Positions 18,638-27,658 of a stretch of DNA of 64,000 bases are shown here, one piece after another. The notes beneath the pieces are model-generated. The model saw only the letters and a list, made by a program, of their open reading frames with translations, had not been told where the DNA came from and did no database searches. The position numbers and the translations under genes were made by a program. Position 1 is the first letter of the stretch. Every line of letters starts with the position of its first letter. Source of the DNA: Paenibacillus massiliensis 2301065 = DSM 16942 (GTDB lineage Bacteria > Bacillota > Bacilli > Paenibacillales > Paenibacillaceae); NCBI RefSeq assembly GCF_000377505.1, contig NZ_KB898190.1:62001-126000 (forward strand), read 5' to 3'.

Positions 18638-19636
18638 TTATCGCACGGTATTACCGCGCATCCCTTGAGTTCCATTGACTGTTCCGTTCGGGTGGGTTGT
18701 TCCAGCTGGAGTCGGGAACAAGCGCTCAGTCATCACACGAAACTCATCAGTAATCGCGCGTACCGGATGCCCATTCTCCATATCACGGGCAAAAGTACTC
18801 ATGCGCTGCGTGAAATGTGGGTCAGCCGATACATATACATTCTCAATCTCAGGAGCAAATTGCTTGACTTTATTGGCAATTTTATTCTTCAATTGTTGTG
18901 GCAGCTCTGCAGCTGCTGTGTTGGTATTATACGTGTGTACACCAGCTCGATTCGTCATCCCGTGATCACGAACACCTGCGTTAGGGTTCGCCGTTGCGCC
19001 TCTCATCATACCAAGCACACCTGTACGTGACGTCATATCCATACTGTGATCGGCTGGGCCATAGCCTGTATTTCCTCCAACCATATTACGCTCACCAATC
19101 AATGGCACGCCGGTCGTGTTAGGCGTATTCGTATACACACGGGGACCTCCCAGGTCTGTCGTCCGCTCATTTACACCGTTCATCCCACGAGTGCCATTCA
19201 TTCCATTTGTGCCATTCATCCCACGCGTGCCGTTCATTCCATTTGTGCCATTCATCCCACGCGTGCTATTCATTCCACGTACGCCGTTTGCACCCATGTT
19301 ATTCGTATTTACGGCTACATAGGCATCATTATTGCGCAGCATCACGGTAGCATTTCTTACTTCTGACATTTCAGAAATGCGCTGGGACAGCTCCTTGCTG
19401 ACCCGCAGATTTTCACTGCGACCGTTCGCGCTCCCATCCATCAGACCATCCCGGCCCGTGGAATTGACACCGTAACGATTCACTCGGTTCATATCCAGAG
19501 TCTTCGCTCCATACCGAGTACTATTCGTGCTCACGTTTCTGTTACCATCCCGGTATCCACAGCCTGTCACGCTGACCATACCAGCAATCAGTACAGCAGA
19601 TAAGGACAAAGAAATGAGTTGTTTCCCTCCAGGCAT
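18638..19636 (-). CDS. YhcN/YlaJ-family sporulation lipoprotein with MNG-rich repeats
   Basis: About 332 residues. A lipoprotein signal is present (LSLSAVLIAGMVSVTGC, with the acylated cysteine near residue 23). The YhcN/YlaJ core is split: SQRISEMSEVRNATVMLRNNDAYVAVN early, and LKNKIANKVKQFAPEIENVYVSADPHFTQRM late. Between them lies a low-complexity insert built of M-N-G-T-R-G and M-N-G-T-N-G units, Asn/Gly/Thr rich. Related proteins sit in the spore inner membrane and are made in the forespore. The ATG at 19636 follows GGAGG; an upstream in-frame extension has no signal peptide. It is transcribed alone. Confidence 0.88.
   Translation of the reverse strand: MPGGKQLISLSLSAVLIAGMVSVTGCGYRDGNRNVSTNSTRYGAKTLDMNRVNRYGVNSTGRDGLMDGSANGRSENLRVSKELSQRISEMSEVRNATVMLRNNDAYVAVNTNNMGANGVRGMNSTRGMNGTNGMNGTRGMNGTNGMNGTRGMNGVNERTTDLGGPRVYTNTPNTTGVPLIGERNMVGGNTGYGPADHSMDMTSRTGVLGMMRGATANPNAGVRDHGMTNRAGVHTYNTNTAAAELPQQLKNKIANKVKQFAPEIENVYVSADPHFTQRMSTFARDMENGHPVRAITDEFRVMTERLFPTPAGTTHPNGTVNGTQGMRGNTVR
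19181..19288 (-). repeat. Three 36-bp tandem repeats inside the YhcN-like gene
   Basis: Three adjacent 36-bp units (starting at 19181, 19217 and 19253), each coding 12 residues in two 6-residue sub-units of the form NGTNGM and NGTRGM. Units one and two differ at only two positions; the third is more diverged at its end. The unit length keeps the reading frame, so copy number could vary without disrupting the protein. Confidence 0.85.
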
Positions 19637-19764
19637 GAATTCATCCTCCAATATGATAAATTGTGTGACAACCCTAGAATGCTCTCTTGAGAAGGCATTT
19701 ATCCTGCAAGGATATGGGAGCACAGTCGCACGCTTTATCTTCCTGAGAATCGCCTGCTACAGGA

Positions 19765-20685
19765 TTATTCTGCTGTAGTAGCCTCATTTGCTGATTTTCC
19801 GATATCAGACACCTCACTCGCTGAGATGCCATAGGCCCAATTGCTATTGGGTGGAACTACCCATACCTTCGTATCGTTGGGAAGCGTCCAGCCTTGGTAT
19901 ACCTCTGTTGGATCTTGCCCTGAGCGTGTGACTGTCAAGGTAAACTGATGTACAGCCCCCTTGAGGTCGGAAGCGGGAAGCAAAGGTAGCTCTGCAACGG
20001 TATTCTTGATCTGGTCTGCAATGCCTGAAGCCACTTCGTTGGTTACGCTGGCTCCGTTCAGCTTCCACTCCGTCTCTGATGTTGTGCTGCGAGACAGCAT
20101 CCATGATGCTTCTCTTCCCTCCCATTCCAGCTGGGTAATCTCGGACTGATCCCACAGGAACGGGGTCGTATTCACGAATTCGGAATAGCTCAGCAGCAAG
20201 GAAGTCACCGTATTATTGGCTATGGAAATCATATCTCCTTCATTCACCCGAGCGTATACCTGATCACCCGTAGGAAGGGTGTCGCCAAAAGCAACCTTTG
20301 TGATCGTTCCCTGCTCATCCGTAATTTCAATCTCGTCGTGATTCCCATCTATTCCATATTTGGAAATATCCTGCGGGTTCGCTACAATGACATCTCCAGC
20401 TTCTGCAGTCTGTAGCGTATCCAGCCAACGCTCTACACCGTATTTGTTCAAGGGATAGGAATCTGGCTCTTTCATCGTCCAGGCCCCTTTGTCCTGAATA
20501 AGTCGAATATCCGTCCCCTCTTCTCCTTTTCCACGAATCACAATCTCTCGGATCAAGCTTTTATCCTGTTGGACTAATCGCGCTGCTACGGTCTCAGTGC
20601 TCCGAAAGTAATTCTCCGAGCTTGCATACCAAAAGCCGGCTATACATATCACGACCAGCAATAATGTAGGCATCCATTTTCTCAT
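19765..20685 (-). CDS. DUF4340 domain protein of a Gld-like ABC system
   Basis: About 306 residues with one N-terminal membrane anchor (WMPTLLLVVICIAGFWYAS) and an extracytoplasmic beta-rich region, the DUF4340 pattern (VIRGKGEEGTDIRLIQDKGAWTMKEPDSYPLNKYGVERWLDTL). The family travels with Gldg proteins and ABC-2 exporters; its molecular role is not established. The ATG at 20685 follows GGAGGAG and overlaps the upstream gene by 4 bp, so it is the last gene of the four-gene operon 23969-19765. Confidence 0.9.
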   Translation of the reverse strand: MRKWMPTLLLVVICIAGFWYASSENYFRSTETVAARLVQQDKSLIREIVIRGKGEEGTDIRLIQDKGAWTMKEPDSYPLNKYGVERWLDTLQTAEAGDVIVANPQDISKYGIDGNHDEIEITDEQGTITKVAFGDTLPTGDQVYARVNEGDMISIANNTVTSLLLSYSEFVNTTPFLWDQSEITQLEWEGREASWMLSRSTTSETEWKLNGASVTNEVASGIADQIKNTVAELPLLPASDLKGAVHQFTLTVTRSGQDPTEVYQGWTLPNDTKVWVVPPNSNWAYGISASEVSDIGKSANEATTAE

Positions 20686-22076
20686 GGCTGTCTTCTCCTC
20701 CACCACAGAAGTGCCCCAGCCGCTATCAGCACCAGCGGAATTCCGACCACGGTAATGGCGAAGATGGTCCGGGCTTGAACAGGCGTCAAATAAGCCAGCT
20801 CATAGCCTTGCTGTTGACGCGGTCTGATCGACAGATCGTTGGAACGCTCCAGCAGATGATTATAGCTATTCAGCGCCAGATCCCGATTGCCTCCATTCAT
20901 CCATTCCGTATCACTGAACAGGGCCGAGCTGCCTAAAATTATCGCCTTGGGCTTGCCCTCTGCCGTATCAGCCGCATACCCTAGATTTACTGGTCCCTGA
21001 ATATCAGTACCTTCATTAAAGCTCGTATCTCCATTTAACAGGCCCTTAATATCTAGCTCTCCATAGCTGTCACCCGAGCTCTGCATGAGAGAGGTCAGCT
21101 GCCAATTGCTCTGCTCCTCCTCGGATGTGGTCAAAGCAATAGACAGAGACAGCATGGGCAGCAGATTGGCTGAAGCCAGCTTCGATGTAATCGGATGCTC
21201 TCCAAGACTAGGCACAACCCACAATGGTCCCAGTGTATTGGTCTGGGTACGATCCACTGTGACGGCATGCAGGTCCTTCACGCCATAGTCAGAAGCCAAG
21301 GCATCAATATTACTCCAGCTCTTTGCCATATCATCCTTGAACCCAAGTGCTAGAATAAGCTTGCCGCCATTGCTCAAATATTCACGAATCAGCTTCAACT
21401 CCTGATCACTAAGATCACGTTGCGGACCTATGATCGCTAGTACATCCGTATCCTCAGGAATGGCTCCATCCCGATTCAGTTGAAGCTCGGTAGCCGTAGC
21501 GTTGTACTGCTCCAAAGACGAATGTAGCCCCGTCATTTCTGATAGTGGAATCTCTTCATGCCCGCTCAGGAAGGCAATCTTATGCATATCCGAGGAGGAC
21601 AGAGACATCAGACTTGAGGTGAGCTGCTCCTCCCCTGCGAACTCGTAGCCATTGCCATCTGCCGTGGCACGGAACAAAGTACCGATATCTACGACTCGGC
21701 TCTGATCACCCTGCAGGAGCACAATCGAGGCGGATGAAACACCATACTGCCGCGCGAGTGCAGGCTCCTGATTCAATTCATACTCCTCCACAGACAGCTT
21801 GCTGCTGCGTTTCTTATATTCTTCAAGCAGATCAGAGACATCCTGATTCAGAACCTGATTCTGCGCACTACCTACCGTAAAGGACAAAATGCGCACATCC
21901 TGCCGGATCGACTTCAGCACACTCTGTGTCTGCTCAGACAGGGTGTACTGCTTATTCGCGGTCAGATCGAGCTGAAAGCCGCCAATCGAACGAAGAAACA
22001 ACGTAAGCAGAATGAATATTCCAACTGCAGCCAGTGATAACACCACACTGTTTCCATGTCCCAGCCATTTTTTCAT
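20682..22076 (-). CDS. Gldg-family ABC auxiliary protein
   Basis: About 464 residues. An N-terminal transmembrane helix (VVLSLAAVGIFILLTLFL) is followed by the GldG/ABC_transp_aux domain (DLTANKQYTLSEQTQSVLKSI, VRILSFTVGS, SVEEYELNQEPALARQYGV) and a C-terminal helix (TIFAITVVGIPLVLIAAGALLWW) next to a short basic tail. Relatives are auxiliary parts of ABC exporters first described in gliding Bacteroidetes, but common in non-gliding Firmicutes. I chose the ATG at 22076 because GGAGG lies 10 bases upstream. Confidence 0.92.
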   Translation of the reverse strand: MKKWLGHGNSVVLSLAAVGIFILLTLFLRSIGGFQLDLTANKQYTLSEQTQSVLKSIRQDVRILSFTVGSAQNQVLNQDVSDLLEEYKKRSSKLSVEEYELNQEPALARQYGVSSASIVLLQGDQSRVVDIGTLFRATADGNGYEFAGEEQLTSSLMSLSSSDMHKIAFLSGHEEIPLSEMTGLHSSLEQYNATATELQLNRDGAIPEDTDVLAIIGPQRDLSDQELKLIREYLSNGGKLILALGFKDDMAKSWSNIDALASDYGVKDLHAVTVDRTQTNTLGPLWVVPSLGEHPITSKLASANLLPMLSLSIALTTSEEEQSNWQLTSLMQSSGDSYGELDIKGLLNGDTSFNEGTDIQGPVNLGYAADTAEGKPKAIILGSSALFSDTEWMNGGNRDLALNSYNHLLERSNDLSIRPRQQQGYELAYLTPVQARTIFAITVVGIPLVLIAAGALLWWRRRQP

Positions 22077-22083
22077 GTTCCGT

Positions 22084-22800
22084 TCACCTCCACCGTTTCC
22101 GTTCCACAACCTGTATGCTGAACAGCAGGAACAGTGCGGACAGTGTTATATAGTAGATGATGTCGGCTCCATTCAGGATGCCCTTCAGGAATCCATTAAA
22201 ACGACTGGATAAGGAGAAGGGCTGAAGCCATTCCATAATAGCTGTGTTGCTATTGCCTCCGAGTGAATCAAGCATCCACAAAGTGAGCAATATAATGAAG
22301 CCGGCTACGGCCGCCACCATCTGATGTCGCGATAGAGACGAAGCGAATAGACCAATCGCCATCATACCAGCCCCCATGAGGAATAACCCGAATGCGGAGG
22401 TGAAGAGTATAACGAGGTCCAGCTCTCCGAACTGGGACATTAATAACGGATAGAGCAAATTAAGTAAGACCAGCACCAGCAAGAATACGAGCGAGGATAA
22501 ATATTTACCTAAAATGATCTCTGTCGTGCTTGCTGGTGAGGTCAGTAATAACTCGTCAGTTCCCTGGCGGAATTCCTCGGCCATCAGTCTCATCGTCAAT
22601 AGCGGAATAACGAAGATGAAGACAGATAATGTATCCCCCAGTACCAAGCGATAATCTACGATACTTGGCTGATAAAACACGAAGCTTGAGTAGAACAGTA
22701 ACCCCGACAGGAGCATGTATACGGCAAGTATCCCGTACGACATAGGTGTCCATAGATAGCCATGCAGCTCCTTTCGACAGATCGCAAGCATCCTTCTCAT
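22084..22800 (-). CDS. ABC-2 type permease
   Basis: A 238-residue integral membrane protein with six predicted helices, for example YGILAVYMLLSGLLFYSSFVF, LSVFIFVIPLLTMRLMAEEF and YLSSLVFLLVLVLLNLLYPL. The segment MRLMAEEFRQGTDELLLTSPAS is typical of ABC-2 permeases of the GldF/NosY type. It overlaps the ATPase gene by 4 bp and is followed after 7 bp by the Gldg protein, so the three are one export machine. The substrate is not known. Confidence 0.92.
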   Translation of the reverse strand: MRRMLAICRKELHGYLWTPMSYGILAVYMLLSGLLFYSSFVFYQPSIVDYRLVLGDTLSVFIFVIPLLTMRLMAEEFRQGTDELLLTSPASTTEIILGKYLSSLVFLLVLVLLNLLYPLLMSQFGELDLVILFTSAFGLFLMGAGMMAIGLFASSLSRHQMVAAVAGFIILLTLWMLDSLGGNSNTAIMEWLQPFSLSSRFNGFLKGILNGADIIYYITLSALFLLFSIQVVERKRWR

Positions 22801-23969
22801 CGCTTGTCCTCCTCTACTGAATTCTGCTTGTCCAGTGTGGAACTCGACGATTCAGGCTCGCCCGCTGAAGGAGTGTCCTGTCCGGAAGACTCTACCTGAT
22901 TTGGAACGGTCTGTTGAGGATCTTCCGCTGAGACTATCTCTTCTGATGGGGAGGAGGCGCGCTCCAATGTCAGCTGCTGGAATATCTGCTCCAGACTTGG
23001 CTGTTCTCGCTTCATTTCCAGGATGGGCAGGTTCGCCTCGGATAAAAGATAGAATAACGGCTCACGGAAGTCCTCAGCCGTATTTCCTTCAAGGACCAAG
23101 CGAGTAATCCCGGGATTCGCTGGCTCATGGAGCGACTCATTTTCACCATGGCTCGAACGCCGCTCTGCCTCAGTTAATGTGTCCACAGCTAACGTGTTCA
23201 CAACACCAGCTACCTGAGCCTTGGCATATGACCATCCTTCCAGTACACTCATGACTTGCTGCCGCTCCCCCTTGACCTCCAGCGTTACTTTGAAGGCTTC
23301 ATTCACGCCTCCTCTCATCGCTTGCGGATCACCATCCAGGACAATCTTCCCCTCATGGATGATCAGCACTCGGTTACAGAGCATGCTTACCTCAGGCAAA
23401 ATATGTGTACTAAGCAGTACAGTATGTTCTTCACCCAACTCACGAATCAGATCCCGGATCTCCATAATCTGATTAGGGTCCAGCCCCGATGTAGGCTCGT
23501 CCAGCACTAGTAAATCTGGCCGATGGAGGATAGCCCCCGCAAGGCCAAGTCTTTGCTTATATCCCTTGGACAGGCTCCGAACAAGCTGTCGTTCCCTTCC
23601 CTTCAGACCTAGTCTGCTAATCATTTCGCTAATGGTCATTTTTTGTTCACGGGCAGGAACATTTCGCAGATCCGCTACGAATCTCAAATAACCTTGCACG
23701 GACATTTCCGAATACAGAGGCGGTGTCTCTGGCAAATAACCAATTCGTGATCTTACCCGCTTCCCTTCATCATGCACGGATATCCCATTCACCAGCACTT
23801 CTCCCGAGGTGGGATACAGATATCCGGTAATCATTCGCATCGTCGTGGTTTTTCCGGCTCCATTTGGCCCCAGAAAACCAACAATCTCACCGGGCTGGAT
23901 GCTGAAGTCAAGCTCTTTGACCCGCATCCGGCCTTCATAAGCTTTGCTAACCTTCTTCACATCAAGCAC
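22797..23969 (-). CDS. ABC transporter ATP-binding protein of the Gld-like system
   Basis: About 390 residues. The nucleotide-binding domain occupies residues 1-230: Walker A GPNGAGKTTT, the signature LSKGYKQRLGLA, Walker B LLVLDEPTSGLD, and the switch histidine in LLSTHILPE. A C-terminal regulatory part follows, ending in an acidic, Pro/Ser/Glu-rich tail of about 60 residues (EIVSAEDPQQTVPNQVESSGQ...) that is probably unstructured. It starts at GTG behind AAAGGATG and is the first gene of the operon. Confidence 0.93.
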   Translation of the reverse strand: MLDVKKVSKAYEGRMRVKELDFSIQPGEIVGFLGPNGAGKTTTMRMITGYLYPTSGEVLVNGISVHDEGKRVRSRIGYLPETPPLYSEMSVQGYLRFVADLRNVPAREQKMTISEMISRLGLKGRERQLVRSLSKGYKQRLGLAGAILHRPDLLVLDEPTSGLDPNQIMEIRDLIRELGEEHTVLLSTHILPEVSMLCNRVLIIHEGKIVLDGDPQAMRGGVNEAFKVTLEVKGERQQVMSVLEGWSYAKAQVAGVVNTLAVDTLTEAERRSSHGENESLHEPANPGITRLVLEGNTAEDFREPLFYLLSEANLPILEMKREQPSLEQIFQQLTLERASSPSEEIVSAEDPQQTVPNQVESSGQDTPSAGEPESSSSTLDKQNSVEEDKR

Positions 23970-24156
23970 ATCACTTCATCCTTTCTCCGCATATTCCCGC
24001 CTTTGTGCACGGGAGGCTGTACCACTATATCTAATAACTACTAATTCTCGCTTAAAGTTATCTAAATACAAGCTTAAAATAATGTGTCTAACTTGTGAAC
24101 TGATAAATCATTAATATCAGCTTTCCCGTTTATTGCCATTTGACTTGCTGAGCCTG

Positions 24157-24185
24157 AAAAAAAAAGAAACTGCTCCTGCCGGAGC
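24157..24185 (-). terminator. Likely terminator of the serine hydrolase gene
   Basis: Read on the minus strand, GCTCC-GGCA-GGAGC is followed closely by a run of nine T. It lies 133 bp after the hydrolase stop at 24318. The rest of the 348-bp gap from 23970 to 24317 is AT-rich and shows no other structure. Confidence 0.6.
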
Positions 24186-24317
24186 CTACGACGAAACATG
24201 GATGTCGCAAGCACGGCACGAACAGCTATAAAAGGCAGAAAAAATCCTGATATCTATCTAGAGTCTACATACTCCAAATATACTCCAAATATTTGCTCAA
24301 GATAACGTTCTTACTCA

Positions 24318-25493
24318 CTACTTATCTCCTCGAACACCCTTGTAGACAGATTCGCACAGCTCCGTTGTAAACCTGCCCGACATTCCTTCAAGCGCCGTAT
24401 TAGTGAACGCTACAACACTAAGCTCCTCACTCGGATCAACAAACCAGGAGTGCCCATAGGTGCCGCCCATCCGCCACGTTCCCGGCGATTCAGGTGTATT
24501 GGCATCCGCTGGGTCTTTAAGCAGCGTGAAACCTAGTCCAAAGCCTCTCCCCGGCCAATAAGGCATCACCAGGTGACCAATTTGATTGGTTGTCATTTCT
24601 GCGACAAGAGCCTTAGGCAGAATCGGATTTTCTCCCTGCCGCAAAGCTTCCAGCAGTTTAAGAAAGTCTCCTGCGCTACCAATCATGCCAGCTCCACCAG
24701 AAGGATAAGCTGTCTTATCGGTAAACCTATTGGGTGAAAGGCGAAATCCTGCCGTCCCCTGCACGAAAGGAACGGTATCCAAATCGTGCAAGCGCCGGGG
24801 CTCTCCTGCACTGTCTGCGTATGCTGCGGTCAATCGGTCCACATCCACAGCCTTGAAATCCGTGTCCATCATTGAAAGCGGATAAGTTACAAGCAAACGT
24901 ACAGCTTCACTTAGCGGCATTCCAGTTACCTTTTCGATGACCGCTCCGAGCACGTCTGTTGCTATGGAATACCTCCACATTTTCCCCGGCTCATATAGAA
25001 GCGGGACAGAAGCGAGTCTTTGCAGATTCTCTTCAAGGGTAATTCCTGCCAGATCCATGCCGTCTGATACCCCGGCAAGCTCATAAGTTCCCGTTTCTTC
25101 CTGAAAGAAACGGTAGGTTAAGCCGGCGGTATGTGTCATCAGATGATGAACGGTCATGGAGGCATATTGTCCGTTTGGCAGTTTGGGTCGAAAGGCGGGC
25201 AACCATTTTTCCACCAGATCGTTTAACTGCAATCTCCCTTGCGAAATTAATACTAAAGCTGCCGCTGACACGATCGGCTTGGTTACCGAAGCATATCTAA
25301 ACAAAGCATTTTCCTGCATCGGTCGTTTCTGCTCGCGGTCGGCCCAGCCAGCAGACCTGTTGTAAACAACATTTCCGCCTGATGCAATTAGGACGACGGT
25401 GCCTACGATCCTTTTTTCCTCAAGTGTGCGGTCAATTACCTCATTTACACTTTTATGTAGCCATTCCAGATCTATATTTCTCATGCTCCTCAT
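24318..25493 (-). CDS. Class C beta-lactamase-like serine hydrolase
   Basis: A 391-residue member of the beta-lactamase/EstB/PBP group. The nucleophile motif SxxK is S-V-T-K (about residues 69-72), the second motif is Y-S-I in MWRYSIATDVLG, and the third is H-S-W in GGTYGHSWFVD in place of KTG, as in esterase-type members. No signal peptide is seen, which argues for a cytoplasmic esterase or amidase rather than a secreted beta-lactamase. It is divergent from the Lrp-type regulator at 25656, a possible control link (inference). Confidence 0.88.
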   Translation of the reverse strand: MRSMRNIDLEWLHKSVNEVIDRTLEEKRIVGTVVLIASGGNVVYNRSAGWADREQKRPMQENALFRYASVTKPIVSAAALVLISQGRLQLNDLVEKWLPAFRPKLPNGQYASMTVHHLMTHTAGLTYRFFQEETGTYELAGVSDGMDLAGITLEENLQRLASVPLLYEPGKMWRYSIATDVLGAVIEKVTGMPLSEAVRLLVTYPLSMMDTDFKAVDVDRLTAAYADSAGEPRRLHDLDTVPFVQGTAGFRLSPNRFTDKTAYPSGGAGMIGSAGDFLKLLEALRQGENPILPKALVAEMTTNQIGHLVMPYWPGRGFGLGFTLLKDPADANTPESPGTWRMGGTYGHSWFVDPSEELSVVAFTNTALEGMSGRFTTELCESVYKGVRGDK

Positions 25494-25655
25494 CCTCTCC
25501 CGCTGTAATTTACTTGATTTTTTATAGCAAGTGTGTTTATTATATAAATAATTTCTGCCACCTTACATAAAGAAAACAAGTTATACAAAGAAATTTTCGA
25601 TGATTTTAAAGGCATTAAAAATAAATTGATTTTAAATTAAAGGAGGATGATTTTC

Positions 25656-26099
25656 TTGGACGAAATCGATAAAGACATCCTGCTCCATTTGCAGAATCAG
25701 GCGAGATTATCAATGACAGATGTAGGAAAGCTAGTGGGGTTATCTCAGCCAGCTGTTACTGAACGTGTAAAACGCATGGAAGAAAAGGGGGTTATCGAGG
25801 AATACCGAACCGTCATTTCTTCGCAAAAAATGGGGAAGCAATGCACAGCCTTTATGCTTGTTCGGACACGGAATTGCTATCCTTTCCTTGATTTTTGTCG
25901 TTCATCGCCGGAGGTCACGGAATGTTACCGGATAAGCGGAGAGCATAATTATTTATTGAAGGTCCTCACGCAAACAACCCAGGACCTGGAGGAGTTTGAA
26001 AACCGGTGCGATCAATACGGAACCTATACGACTCTGATCGTCATGTCTTCACCGATCGCTTACAAAAATCTCATTGGAGAAACAGATTGGCTCGCATAA
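25656..26099 (+). CDS. Lrp/AsnC family transcriptional regulator
   Basis: About 147 residues. The N-terminal HTH (DEIDKDILLHLQNQARLSMTDVGKLVGLSQPAVTERVKRMEEKGVI) is followed by an AsnC_trans_reg ligand domain (CTAFMLVRTRN, VTECYRISGEHNYLLKVLT). Members form dimers to octamers and respond to amino acids. The start is taken at a TTG nine bases after AAAGGAGG; an ATG at 25647 directly abuts that ribosome binding site and is too close to be used. It is convergent with the MFS gene and divergent from the serine hydrolase. Confidence 0.92.
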   Translation: MDEIDKDILLHLQNQARLSMTDVGKLVGLSQPAVTERVKRMEEKGVIEEYRTVISSQKMGKQCTAFMLVRTRNCYPFLDFCRSSPEVTECYRISGEHNYLLKVLTQTTQDLEEFENRCDQYGTYTTLIVMSSPIAYKNLIGETDWLA

Positions 26100-26118
26100 G
26101 ATGTACTTCTCTAATCCC

Positions 26119-26155
26119 AAAAAAATGAATCCGCCATGCAGCGGATTCATTTTTT
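26119..26155. terminator. Bidirectional terminator
   Basis: AAAAAATGAATCCGC, loop CATGCA, GCGGATTCATTTTTT: a 15-bp perfect stem with A and T runs at the ends, between the Lrp gene (+) and the MFS gene (-). Confidence 0.93.
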
Positions 26156-26184
26156 GCTAATGTTACATATACTCTTGGGCTCCT

Positions 26185-27384
26185 TTAGGTAGGAAATCCA
26201 TGCTTTTTAGCTTGCCAAGCTGCAAGCAAAGAGAGAAGCAACAGGATAATTAATGCTCCCGGAAGGAATCGGGCTCCGAGCAACTCGAGAAGAAAGCCAC
26301 CAATAATGCCTCCGCCGCCGATGGCCACATTCCACGCAGTAACCAGCATTGATTGGGCTATATCTGCGCTTTTCCCTCCAGCTTGTGCTATTGCTGTTTG
26401 CAGTAAAGTGGCTGCCCCACCAAACGTAAGCCCCCACGCTGTAATAGCAAGCATGATGATTACAGGCTGATTCATTCCGATTCCCAAGGCTACAGAAGCC
26501 AAGGCAAATCCTGTGATGCTGATTAAAACCAGCATTCTTAGAAAACGGTCAATCAGTATGCCTATTACCCAAATGCCAACAATCGAGGTAACTCCAAAAA
26601 TAAGAAGAACCAAATCCACTCGCTGAGCAAACACGGTCTCCGCAAGATATGGTGCAATATAAGTGTACAAAATATTATGAGCCAGTATCCATGTCAAAAC
26701 GACGAACAAAATTGTACGCACACCAGGAAGCAGGAAAACCTTGTGAAAAGGGACTTGATCACCAGCTGGCTCACCTGCATAATCCGGCACCTTCCAGAGC
26801 ACCCAGCCAATAAGCGCTACAGTCAGTAATGATACAGCTCCGAAAATGAGACGCCACCCTGTATATGTTCCAAAAAAAGTACCAAGCGGAACGCCAAGCG
26901 CCAATGCCAGCGGAGTGCCGACCATGGCTACGGCCATCGCTTTTCCTTTCAGCGAATCAGGTACCATGCGCCGTGCATAACCGGCCGTCATCCCCCACAG
27001 AACACCTGCCGAGACACCTGCGAAGAAACGCGCGACAAGCGTCAGCACATAAGCAGAAGATAACGCGGTGATGGTGTTAAATACAAGAAAACCGATGATG
27101 CACAGCAATAGAAGCGGCCGACGCCTCCACCCACGGGTAGCCGTTGTCAAAGGAATGGCGGCCAGAAGCGATCCAATCGCATAGAGAGTGACCAGTTGTC
27201 CAGCAAGAGCTTCTCTAACCCCAAGATCCTGTGCAATTTGCGGCAGTAATCCAGCAGGTAGACTTTCCGTAAGAATGCAGATGAAGCCCGCCATAGCTAA
27301 AGCTAGCAACCCGGCCCACGGAAGACGTTTGGAAGACGACACATTAGCCCCGCCTTTTCTTACAAGAGCAGTGTTTAGGTTCAC
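26185..27384 (-). CDS. MFS transporter, AraJ/sugar-efflux type
   Basis: A 399-residue, 12-helix major facilitator. The first loop carries the family motif region RGWRRRPLLLLC, and TM4-5 show GVLWGMTAGYARRMVPDSLKGKAMAVAMVGTPLALALGVPLG, typical of AraJ/chloramphenicol-efflux-like DHA1 pumps. It should export a small molecule in exchange for protons; substrate unknown. Translation starts at GTG eight bases after AGGAG. Upstream sequence is AT-rich and likely holds the promoter; the Lrp regulator next door is the plausible controller. Confidence 0.9.
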   Translation of the reverse strand: MNLNTALVRKGGANVSSSKRLPWAGLLALAMAGFICILTESLPAGLLPQIAQDLGVREALAGQLVTLYAIGSLLAAIPLTTATRGWRRRPLLLLCIIGFLVFNTITALSSAYVLTLVARFFAGVSAGVLWGMTAGYARRMVPDSLKGKAMAVAMVGTPLALALGVPLGTFFGTYTGWRLIFGAVSLLTVALIGWVLWKVPDYAGEPAGDQVPFHKVFLLPGVRTILFVVLTWILAHNILYTYIAPYLAETVFAQRVDLVLLIFGVTSIVGIWVIGILIDRFLRMLVLISITGFALASVALGIGMNQPVIIMLAITAWGLTFGGAATLLQTAIAQAGGKSADIAQSMLVTAWNVAIGGGGIIGGFLLELLGARFLPGALIILLLLSLLAAWQAKKHGFPT

Positions 27385-27544
27385 GAAAAAATCTCCTTTA
27401 TTTATTTTTTGCCGCTAAAAAGGCTTTCGCTTCCGTATAAGCTTATATAAATAAAACACTTTTTTACATGGATGATTAAAGGGGGATGAAGTGAATTACG
27501 AGGAAAACACTTTTGTTTTCAAAGAAATCCCTTAATTTTAAAAG

Positions 27545-27570
27545 CAAAAAAGCAGCATCGCAGATGCCGC
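27545..27570 (-). terminator. Terminator of the glycosyltransferase operon
   Basis: On the minus strand, GCGGCATC-TGC-GATGCTGC followed by TTTTTT. It lies about 90 bp after the stop of the last gene of the operon. Confidence 0.8.
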
Positions 27571-27658
27571 CTAATGATAGATCATAATCGCCGAGCTTGA
27601 AGCGTTCGATAGGGATGAATGTGAATTTCTCTTTCCCTCCGTACTGGATCGTGTCTTT

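Noticed and set aside
20685..23969. Gld-like ABC operon considered as evidence of gliding motility
   Set aside because: Gldg/DUF4340 exporters are widespread in non-gliding Firmicutes and no other gliding genes are present; treated as an ordinary exporter of unknown substrate.
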